A stretch of DNA of 64,000 nucleotides, taken from assembly GCF_018598585.1 (NCBI RefSeq), contig NZ_JAHESD010000012.1, forward strand, positions 44,144 to 108,143. The letters run 5' to 3'. The stretch is from Chryseosolibacter indicum. GTDB taxonomy: Bacteria > Bacteroidota > Bacteroidia > Cytophagales > Cyclobacteriaceae. This document shows, in pieces, positions 50,947 to 58,579 of this stretch. Position numbers and translations under genes: made by a program. The notes beneath the pieces were generated by a model. It searched no databases and had not been told where the DNA came from. It saw only the letters and a list, made by a program, of their open reading frames with translations. Within the stretch, counting starts at the first letter, position 1. Every line of letters begins with the position of its first letter.

Positions 50947-51393
50947 CTAGTAAGTGTTATATCCACCACCTAATCCATATACAGTGCCTATGATGATGAT
51001 TAGTGCTATCAGGTTGAAAATGAACAACCTTCTGTGTTTTGCCTGGTCAACAGCAAGCTTCTTTGCTCCTGTTCTTGCCAATGTAATAAAAACGACAGCT
51101 ATTAACATCGTTAGACCATGTTCAACCGCAAAATAGCGCAATGCGGCGTTCTTCATAGTCTCTGAATTGAACTGAACCCTTCCTCCGCTTGTGTAACTTA
51201 CAATGTAAAGTATAATACCCAGCAGAAGTTGAATGTGTGTACAGATAAAAAGAAACAGCCCTGTTTTATCATGTGTTTTTGTATATGGCTTTTTGTTAAC
51301 CAAGCCGATCAATGACATTACAATAACAATGATCAGCATGATCAGAATAAAATACCTTAAGTAAGAATGTGTGACTAATAATCCGCTATACAT
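50947..51393 (-). CDS. Four-helix membrane protein, cytochrome b-like
   Basis: 148 residues, four hydrophobic helices. THSYLRYFILIMLIIVIVM and THIQLLLGIILYIVSY carry His residues at the ends of the first two helices, and VEHGLTMLIAVVFITLAR another, the spacing expected of haem-b ligands. Bacteroidota homologues are often labelled cytochrome B, but haem binding here is inferred only. Monocistronic. Confidence 0.55.
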   Translation of the reverse strand: MYSGLLVTHSYLRYFILIMLIIVIVMSLIGLVNKKPYTKTHDKTGLFLFICTHIQLLLGIILYIVSYTSGGRVQFNSETMKNAALRYFAVEHGLTMLIAVVFITLARTGAKKLAVDQAKHRRLFIFNLIALIIIIGTVYGLGGGYNTY

Positions 51394-51478
51394 GACTTTT
51401 TATTTTGTGCTGAAATTAGTACAGGTATTTGAAACTTCCGAATGATCTTCAATTTGTTTGATTGAACAGCGCTTGTTG

Positions 51479-51533
51479 CCGGATGTAGTCCTGCGTACGT
51501 CTTGTACTGCAGGCAGCGTCGATGGACATCCGG
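51479..51533. repeat. Nested-stem structured element
   Basis: Outer stem CCGGATGT (51479-51486) with ACATCCGG (51526-51533), inner stem CCTGCGTAC (51490-51498) with GTAC-T-GCAGG (51504-51513, one bulged T). It is GC-rich in an AT-rich gap between divergent genes, more than 100 bp from the promoter ahead of 51733. Could be a small RNA, a regulatory leader or an imperfect REP-like repeat. Confidence 0.55.
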
Positions 51534-51638
51534 TTTCTGCTACCAGAATGCATTTGCAGATTTAATGCAAAGCACTATCTTTCTGCCCTTCAGTGCTTTT
51601 TAATTTAGTGATTTACTTACCTCAAATTTTATTAAGCA

Positions 51639-51667
51639 TTGTACCACCCTACACCTGATTATTTTTG
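51639..51667 (+). promoter_or_regulatory. Bacteroidota-type promoter of the SMP-30-like/PQQ dehydrogenase pair
   Basis: TTG (51639-51641), 18-nt spacer, TATTTTTG (51660-51667). Full consensus. The predicted leader to the ATG at 51733 is about 60 nt. Confidence 0.7.
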
Positions 51668-51732
51668 AATATCAGCAACCGTTGAATTCTGATACATAAA
51701 TTATTTATAAAGATGTTTAATCCTGTATGCAT

Positions 51733-52572
51733 ATGAACAAATTAATACTCTTCGTCATTATCCTGCTAAACACACTTGGCTATGCCGAAGCGCAGAAGCT
51801 TACCTTAAAATGGAAAACAGACTCACTGTTACGCACACCAGAATCAGTTTACTATGATGGCAAGGCCAATATTCTCTATGTCTCAAATATCGATGGGAAG
51901 TCAGGCGAAAAAGACGGGAATGGGTTCATCACAAAACTAAGGCTGGATGGAAAAATAGAAACACTGCAATGGGTAACTGGTTTGGATGCACCAAAAGGTA
52001 TGGGCCTGGTGAAGGGGAAATTATATGTGGCAGATCTTTCAAAAGTCGCCGTGATTGATATTGCAACAGGAAGGATAGATAACTCCATTGAAATTGAAGG
52101 CGCACAATTCTTAAACGACATCACCGTAGATAAAAAAGGAAACGTATACGTATCAGATAGTGCTACTGGTAAAATACACCTGATAAAAGGTGATGATAAA
52201 GCTGAATTGTATTTTGAAAGCAAAGCATTTACAAGAATTAATGGTTTACTTGCAATAGATGATATGCTTTACGTTGCTGATGCAGGAAATGGAGCGAACT
52301 ATAAACTAAGCAAGAACAAAGAGTTAAACAAATTTACGGAAACATCGCAAGGTGCTGATGGCATTTTACTTGTAGGCAAGGATGAATACATTGTTTCAAG
52401 CTGGCCAGGTGAAGTGTATTACGTAAACGCCGAAGGCAAAGCGCAAAAGCTTTTAGATACAAAAGAGCAAAAATTAAACAGTGCTGACCTTGGATACCAT
52501 CCTGCAACCAAAACAGTGTTTGTTCCCACCTTTAATGGAAATACTGTGATGGCATATGAATGGAGTAAATAA
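51733..52572 (+). CDS. Secreted SMP-30/gluconolactonase-like beta-propeller protein
   Basis: 279 residues from the ATG at 51733; an ATG two codons earlier is also possible. Signal peptide NKLILFVIILLNTLGYAEAQ. The NHL/SMP-30-like propeller reads YDGKANILYVSNIDG, GLDAPKGMGLVKGKLYVADLSKV, LNDITVDKKGNVYVSDSATGKIHLI and DGILLVGKDEYIVSSW. Members of this group are lactonases or ligand-binding sensors. The PQQ-dependent dehydrogenase gene starts 26 bp later, so a sugar-oxidation role (aldose to lactone to acid) is a reasonable inference. Confidence 0.8.
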   Translation: MNKLILFVIILLNTLGYAEAQKLTLKWKTDSLLRTPESVYYDGKANILYVSNIDGKSGEKDGNGFITKLRLDGKIETLQWVTGLDAPKGMGLVKGKLYVADLSKVAVIDIATGRIDNSIEIEGAQFLNDITVDKKGNVYVSDSATGKIHLIKGDDKAELYFESKAFTRINGLLAIDDMLYVADAGNGANYKLSKNKELNKFTETSQGADGILLVGKDEYIVSSWPGEVYYVNAEGKAQKLLDTKEQKLNSADLGYHPATKTVFVPTFNGNTVMAYEWSK

Positions 52573-52598
52573 ACTTGCATTAATAACTAAATAAATAT

Positions 52599-53774
52599 AT
52601 GACGACTCGGTTCGGACTAATACTTCTTATCTCATCCTTGTTGTTTGCCTCCTGCAGTGAAAATGGAGGTAAACATGATGACACTTCAAATCCTGATGGT
52701 ACGCCAGAAGAGAATACAACACCTGGCAAGGTAGTCTCATCAGACAAAGAAAAATATTCAATAGATACCATTACAAACAAACTTCAACATCCTTGGGGCA
52801 TTGCATTCCTGCCTGATGGCCGGGTGCTTGTTACCGAGCGTGAGGGAAAAATACTTATTGTTAAAGACGATCAGCTCCAGACTGAACAGATTGAAAATGT
52901 TCCGGCAGTATTTGCAACTGGCCAGGGAGGGCTTCTGGATATTCAGCTCCATCCCGATTATAAAAACAATGGATGGATTTATTTAAGTTATGCAAAGCCA
53001 GGTAAGGAGGGTGGTGCTACAACCATAGCTCGTGCTAAACTTGATGGCAACAAGCTTACTGGCCTTCATGAATTATTTACTGCCCAGCCTTATGCGAATT
53101 CAGGTGTGCACTTTGGGTCACGCATCGCTTTTGATGAGAAGGGTTACATTTTCTTCTCTTCCGGAGAACGTGGCACCATGGAGAATGCACAGAATTTAGG
53201 AAACCATCTTGGTAAAATCATCAGGTTACATGACGATGGAAGAGTGCCAACTGACAACCCGTTTGTTAACACACCAGGAGCAAAGCCAGAGATCTGGAGC
53301 TATGGACATCGCAATCCTCAAGGTCTCGTTTACGACAAAGTAACAGAAACACTGTGGGATCATGAACATGGACCTAAGGGAGGTGATGAGCTAAACAAAG
53401 TTGAGAAAGGAAAGAACTACGGATGGCCTAAGATAACATACGGCATCAACTATGATGGCAAACCTATTACTGATAAAACCTCGATGGAGGGCATGGAACA
53501 ACCTGTAACGTATTGGGTTCCTTCTATTGCGCCTTGCGGCATGGCCCTTGTTACCCAGGATAAATTTCCAGGATGGAAGAACAACATCCTAGTCGGTGCG
53601 TTGTCTTTTCAGCATGTAGCACGTGTTGAAATTGAAAATGGTAATTACGTGAAACAAGAAAAACTATTGGATAAAGTTGGCCGTGTACGTGCAGTAGCAG
53701 AAAGCCCTGAAGGCTTTATTTATGTAGCTACCGAAGGACCTGGTATGCTGTTAAAATTATCGCCTGCTAAATAA
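52599..53774 (+). CDS. PQQ-dependent sugar dehydrogenase lipoprotein
   Basis: 391 residues. Lipobox LLFASC places the lipidated Cys at residue 19. The six-bladed propeller of the soluble aldose dehydrogenase family (GDH-B/YliI type) follows: LQHPWGIAFLPDGRVLVTERE, GGLLDIQLHPDYKNNGWIYLSYA, GYIFFSSGERG, YGHRNPQGLVYD and HEHGPKGGDELN (catalytic His and PQQ-contacting Lys/Glu). It oxidises aldoses in the periplasm with PQQ and calcium. A full terminator follows 14 bp after the stop. Confidence 0.9.
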   Translation: MTTRFGLILLISSLLFASCSENGGKHDDTSNPDGTPEENTTPGKVVSSDKEKYSIDTITNKLQHPWGIAFLPDGRVLVTEREGKILIVKDDQLQTEQIENVPAVFATGQGGLLDIQLHPDYKNNGWIYLSYAKPGKEGGATTIARAKLDGNKLTGLHELFTAQPYANSGVHFGSRIAFDEKGYIFFSSGERGTMENAQNLGNHLGKIIRLHDDGRVPTDNPFVNTPGAKPEIWSYGHRNPQGLVYDKVTETLWDHEHGPKGGDELNKVEKGKNYGWPKITYGINYDGKPITDKTSMEGMEQPVTYWVPSIAPCGMALVTQDKFPGWKNNILVGALSFQHVARVEIENGNYVKQEKLLDKVGRVRAVAESPEGFIYVATEGPGMLLKLSPAK

Positions 53775-53788
53775 TGATAATAAATAAA

Positions 53789-53815
53789 CCTGTAGCAGAC
53801 TGCTACAGGCTTATT
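53789..53815 (+). terminator. Rho-independent terminator
   Basis: CCTGTAGCAG-A-CTGCTACAGG: near-perfect 10-bp stem, then CTTATTT. Convergent AKR gene lies downstream, so it can serve both. Confidence 0.8.
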
Positions 53816-53849
53816 TAATCTTACTATTTTTCTTTCCCAGGATTAATTC

Positions 53850-54845
53850 CTAATCGACAAGCACAAGAGCATCTGCTGCCGCCGTAATTGTATCAAGCTC
53901 TTCTTTTGACAGTGTAAAACTCAGGCTAGCCACATTCTCCTTAACCTGTTTCTCATTTCGCGCACCTACAAGTACACATCCCATGGCTGGCCTATTTGCA
54001 GTCCAATTGATTACCAGTTGAGAAAGTGTTGCATTATGTTTCTCTGCAATTGGCTTTAGCTTGCCAAGCATTGCATTGATACGATCGAGATTTTCAGGCT
54101 TATAAAATTTTGTGGTAGGACGGTTATCGCCTTCGTTGAATTTATAATCGCGTGTAATCTTCCCGGTGAGCAAGCCACGTTGAAGCGGACTGTAAGGAAG
54201 AATAACCATATCTCTTTTCTGAGCCTGCGGTATAATGTCTTTTTCTATACCTCTGTTAACCATGCTGTAAGGCACTTGATTGGAGACCAGCTTTACTGCT
54301 TTTAAAGCCTCTTCCACCTGCTCTACAGAATAGTTACAAACACCAGCTGCCCTTACCTTACCTTCTTTAATAAGCTTATCTACCTCGCCCATAGTCTCAG
54401 CAATAGGTGTTGTTGCATCGGGCCAGTGGATTTGATACAGATCAATGTAGTCTGTCTTAAGTCTGCGTAGACTATCTTCACATTCTTTACGCACCTTTTC
54501 TTTCGCTGCCCACTTATACATTTTAAAAGGCTTACCATTTGTATCTACCGAGTCGAAGAAGTATTCACCTTTCTCGTTCTCCCAGTTCATACCGTATTTG
54601 GTAAGAATCTGATACCTGTCACGTGCAACACCTTGCATTGCCTTTGCAACCAGCTCTTCACTTCTGCCAAAACCATATACAGGAGCTGTGTCAATTGTGG
54701 TCATCCCATGCTCATAAGAAGCACGTATTGCATTTATTGATTCATTTTCTTCAGCGCCGCCCCACATCCAGCCGCCCACTGCCCACGCGCCAAATGCAAG
54801 AGGTGTTACTTTTACTGATGAATTTCCAAGTTGTCTTAGTTCCAT
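53850..54845 (-). CDS. Aldo/keto reductase
   Basis: 331 residues. The (beta/alpha)8 barrel with the tetrad Asp and Tyr in DTAPVYGFGRSE, Lys in LTKYG and His in YQIHWPD. The N-terminal RQLGNSSVKVTPLAFGAWAVGG is typical of the AKR11/YajO-like group. NADPH-dependent reduction of aldehydes or ketones; substrate unknown. No signal peptide. It converges with the PQQ dehydrogenase gene and has no partner on its own strand. Confidence 0.93.
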   Translation of the reverse strand: MELRQLGNSSVKVTPLAFGAWAVGGWMWGGAEENESINAIRASYEHGMTTIDTAPVYGFGRSEELVAKAMQGVARDRYQILTKYGMNWENEKGEYFFDSVDTNGKPFKMYKWAAKEKVRKECEDSLRRLKTDYIDLYQIHWPDATTPIAETMGEVDKLIKEGKVRAAGVCNYSVEQVEEALKAVKLVSNQVPYSMVNRGIEKDIIPQAQKRDMVILPYSPLQRGLLTGKITRDYKFNEGDNRPTTKFYKPENLDRINAMLGKLKPIAEKHNATLSQLVINWTANRPAMGCVLVGARNEKQVKENVASLSFTLSKEELDTITAAADALVLVD

Positions 54846-54992
54846 AAAAAATTATAAGATGAAAGATCAATGGTCTTAATAAAACTCATACCTGATAGTA
54901 TTTTCTACCGGCACAATTCTACATGACAAAACCGAAAGTTCAATACATTTTAAAATTCTTTTAGCTAGAGCACCACGTTAAGCAATGCACCT

Positions 54993-55918
54993 CTACAAGG
55001 TTTTACTAGGTCTCATTTGGCTATGGTATTTTGATGCTAACCCTGCCGTATCAGTAAGTGTTTTAATAAAAGTTACAAGCTGAGATTGTTCTTCCTCTGA
55101 AAGGTTCAGTGGTTCTGCAGGCAGTGTTTGATTTTCAAGTTCAATACCTAATCCTGCTCCTCCTCCTTTGTTGTAAAACTCTATTATTTCTTCCAACGAC
55201 TGATAAACACCATTGTGCATATATGGTGCTGTAAGCGCAGCATTTCGCACCGTGGAGTTTTAAAAGCATACCTGAGTGGTTCCATTTTATGAATGGTGTA
55301 CCTTCCTTCATCGGGATCAACTTTTGCACCTTTTGCTTTTGAAGCGGGGACACCGAGTACTTCTGATTCTGTTTTTGAAAATGAGGGAGGAATTGTGCCA
55401 TTAAAAAGAGGTATGAAATGACATGTTGCACACTTTGCTTTTCCCATAAACAGGTTAAACCCTGCTATCTCATCTGTACTAAGTATTGAGGAATCCGTTT
55501 TCATGTGCCTGTCAAATTTTGAATCAAGAGACTTAAGCGATCTGACATACGCTGCAATAGCATTCTGAATATGCATAGCCTTTATGTTGCCTCTGCTGCC
55601 AGGAAAAGCCTTATCAAACAGATCCTGGTAGGTTGAGTCATTTCTCAGGTACTCAATCAGATCATCAACCGAGCCATGCATCTCATCTTTATGACGAATA
55701 ACATCTATTGACTGACCTTCAAGGTTCTCGCTCCGCATATCATAAAATTGACTATTCTGAAAAGCAGCATTCAAAAGTGTAGGTGTATTTCTTAAAATAA
55801 GTCCGTCGTCTGAAAGATTCTTATTCTTTGCTAGCCCATCGGTAAATGCTAGTGAGGGTTTATGACACGAAGCACATGAACGTGACTTCCGTTTGGATAG
55901 TGATGGGTCGAAGAACAA
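54993..55918 (-). pseudogene. Cytochrome c peroxidase (MauG type), frameshifted
   Basis: Two haem motifs are visible, CASCH and CATCH, in the di-haem peroxidase layout, with the AFKTP...RNAALTAPYMHNGVY signature. The frame breaks between them and the end: 55918-55184 reads through the first part, and the conserved RNAALTAPYMHNG and C terminus continue in another frame (55250-54993). Reading CCA-ACG-GTG instead of CCACGGTG restores the frame near 55250, so a single missing base is the likely cause. It is the distal part of a gene that starts with the imelysin-like part at 56859, joined by a second frameshift. Confidence 0.8.
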
Positions 55919-55926
55919 ACTCTCCC

Positions 55927-56859
55927 CTAAAGCAACTTTTTCTGGTGTAGCGTAAAAAGCACCGTTTTCGGCATAAGCATCTGCATCATAATTATCAGCA
56001 TCAAAAATGTTTTCAGCATCACCGCGAAAGGGCTGACGGTATGTAAGGGTTCTATTCCAATACTTCTCTGAAAAGTAAGCATATCCCTAAAAATGGGATT
56101 AGCGTACTTTTTTATAAAATACATCCTATCAAAAGCGTCAAAGTCTTTTTGTTGGATGAGATAGGTACTAGCGGAAGCAATTTTGTTCTTTAAGTCATTG
56201 ACCAACACTTCATCTTTACTTGCTGCATAAAAAACATTCAGATATCGATTCAAAGTACTGAAAGAGGTGCCTGCTTCTACTATTCCATTCTTACTTAAAG
56301 GTGTATCAAAGCCGCTAAGTCCCAGAGCAATCACCCGGAAGACATTCATTCGCAATGCGTGAAGAAGGTGGTTAGCAGTAATTTGTTTTACACCAAAGAA
56401 ATCATTGTACTTCTTAATAAAAATTGACAGATTCTTAATCTCAAGCAATAAATGCTCCTTGTCGCTCTCGGCGTATTCCGGATAAAGTATCTCTTCAATT
56501 ACCTGGAAGCCATGCGGCTCAGTTATTTCGTGTTCTTCAACTTCAATCTCAGGTAAAGGAGGGCCATTAACAAAACGACTTGTTTCAGGCATATAAAATT
56601 CAACAAGAAACTCGATGCGTTTATAGGCATCTCTTGAAGTTAAGAAAGTACTCCTCAAAGTAGCAACATCATCGTTTCCAGCAACCTGAACATAGAAAAC
56701 TGAATCAACGAGGTAATTAAGTGTATCGAGGTCGTGATTAAAAAGTGCTAAGGCAGCGTTAGTATTGTCTACTTTTTCTTCTTGCTTACATCTGGTAAAA
56801 AGTGTAGCCGTTGTAATCAGTAATACTATTGATATTAAACCGGTTTTTATAAGATTCAT
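55927..56859 (-). pseudogene. Imelysin-like N-terminal part of a broken peroxidase gene
   Basis: 310 codons in this frame. Lipobox-like FTRC (residue 23) after a hydrophobic start, then an all-helical imelysin-type domain (DAYKRIEFLVEFYMPETSR, HGFQVIEEILYPEYAESDKEHLL). After about 56045 the frame turns into non-protein-like sequence, whereas the next frame reads FRGDAENIFDADNYDADAYAENG and runs straight into the peroxidase start FFDPSLSKRKSRSCASCH. A fused imelysin-peroxidase (iron-linked periplasmic peroxidase) is a known Bacteroidota arrangement. Either a decaying gene or two assembly errors. Confidence 0.75.
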
Positions 56860-56875
56860 ATTACTCCTTATAAAT

Positions 56876-56903
56876 GAAAATAACCCTCCGCAAGTGCAGA
56901 GGG
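56876..56903 (-). terminator. Rho-independent terminator after the PhoX gene
   Basis: CCCTC (56884-56888) pairs with GAGGG (56899-56903) and an inner GC/GC pair; on the minus strand the tail is TTATTTTC. It separates the PhoX-like gene from the imelysin-peroxidase gene. Confidence 0.7.
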
Positions 56904-56928
56904 CTATTCTATTTAAACTTCAGATTTT

Positions 56929-58452
56929 TTATTTTGGCAAACCCCTGATAATAATTGTTTGCCCACCCTCCCAGTAAGAAGAGCTTACATCATCAGCAAC
57001 AGTTACTCCGCTGCCATCTGCATTTTCAAAACGTTCTTCTCTCCATGTATGGGGATGAATATTAAGCAAAAAAGTATTGGGGATGTTGATGATGTTTGAT
57101 ATATCAAGCATGGCACCAAACTCCCAGCTACCTTTTGTAGCAACATTCACTGTATTGTATTTGGCATTAAAGTCAGTATTTCCACGTTGATGATCAGCAG
57201 ATAACATTGGTCTTAATGCCTTTGTATTAATATTGAATTGCCATACGTACGAATCGTGTGTTGCCTCAGGGTAGAAAGAATCGCCGTCTTCCTGTATGTA
57301 AACATAATTGTCTGTAACACATACATTATCTGGATTGACAATTCCCCTACCAGCCTGAGAATCACCTTCTGCAGCAACTTCCAGTTTTCCGAGAAGTGGA
57401 TTTCCTTCATTTAACACAATCTTATAAACTCTTCCGAACTTGGTCTTACCAACGTCAGGGCCATTGGCAACACCTGTAGCTGTAAAGTATACTTCTCGAG
57501 CATGAGCCGCACTTCCTTTTCTATAGTCAACGTCTTCTACCCTTGCAAACTGTATTGCATTTACTTCAACAGTTTTTGCAGCTATTTCTGCACCAGAAAG
57601 ATTTTTAGCATTGGGAATTTCTACGAACTCTACATCGTAGGTGCTTCCTACCTGAATATTAGTTTCTATTGGATCATTGTTTGTTCTTTTGAGAACATAC
57701 AGTTTGCCATTATCTAAGTCGCCCGTTGTGTTAGACACATATGCGATAAGCTGTCCGTTACTATCGTCTTCACCAATAATAATAACAGTCTTACCTGGAT
57801 ATGCATCCTTTGGAAGAGGCACGGCATTCTCCATACTCGCATGGCCTAGCGCCGGTTTTGTTCTACTTGAGTTGGATGGATCTGCGGGTGCTAATGGGTC
57901 AATTGCATGCACAAGTGACTCAACGCCACTTTCACCTGCTGTAAGGAAAACAGGTCCAAAGCCATGTTCCTCAGGGGTAGCTAATGTTGCAGAACACAAC
58001 CGTGTTTTGCCTCCATTAAAATTTACAAGGTATTCTCCTTTATAAGGTTTAAAGGTTTTATCGAGATAAACTTTTGAAACAGAACGATTAAATTCATGAT
58101 TTGTAATAAGGAAGAAACCTTCCCCGGTAGGGTTTCTCATGAGGCCTGCGCCATCGGGTTGTCCGCCATAAACAAAAGTTGGAGACTCAGGAAAGTAATC
58201 ATCACTTCCAATCAAAGAGTATAGTTCAAGGCTTTCAAAGCCCGCAAGTGGTTTTACAAAGGTTGATGTTGTCGAATGACTGGTAAGAACAACCTGTGAA
58301 GCATCTTCACCCGCCAGACCCTGGTCACCCTTATCTCCTTTGTCTCCTTTTTCGCCTTGCGGTCCAATGTCTCCCTGAGGACCTTCACATGAGGTTATGA
58401 CAATTATTACTGTCAATAATAAACATAAGAGTTTTGTAATTGATTTCTTCAT
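56929..58452 (-). CDS. PhoX/DUF839 lipoprotein with collagen-like repeat
   Basis: 507 residues. Lipobox VIITSC puts the lipidated Cys at residue 22. Nine Gly-X-Y triplets follow (residues 23-50, starting GPQGDIGPQGEK), a bacterial collagen-like stalk. The main domain is DUF839/PhoX-like (beta-propeller) with GAGLMRNPTGEGFFLITNHEFNRS and PDNVCVTDNYVYIQEDGD. PhoX enzymes are calcium/iron alkaline phosphatases; the metal residues cannot be checked by eye, so phosphatase activity is a family inference. Surface display via the stalk is likely. Confidence 0.85.
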   Translation of the reverse strand: MKKSITKLLCLLLTVIIVITSCEGPQGDIGPQGEKGDKGDKGDQGLAGEDASQVVLTSHSTTSTFVKPLAGFESLELYSLIGSDDYFPESPTFVYGGQPDGAGLMRNPTGEGFFLITNHEFNRSVSKVYLDKTFKPYKGEYLVNFNGGKTRLCSATLATPEEHGFGPVFLTAGESGVESLVHAIDPLAPADPSNSSRTKPALGHASMENAVPLPKDAYPGKTVIIIGEDDSNGQLIAYVSNTTGDLDNGKLYVLKRTNNDPIETNIQVGSTYDVEFVEIPNAKNLSGAEIAAKTVEVNAIQFARVEDVDYRKGSAAHAREVYFTATGVANGPDVGKTKFGRVYKIVLNEGNPLLGKLEVAAEGDSQAGRGIVNPDNVCVTDNYVYIQEDGDSFYPEATHDSYVWQFNINTKALRPMLSADHQRGNTDFNAKYNTVNVATKGSWEFGAMLDISNIINIPNTFLLNIHPHTWREERFENADGSGVTVADDVSSSYWEGGQTIIIRGLPK

Positions 58453-58579
58453 ATAGGGTTGATAGTTACACGCACCAAAAATAGATGCGGTCTATTCACT
58501 AATTATCAACGCTATGTTAATCGTATGTTACTGTTTATAAAGAACGGTTAAGGAAAAGTTGCTCTATTATCTTGTAAAA

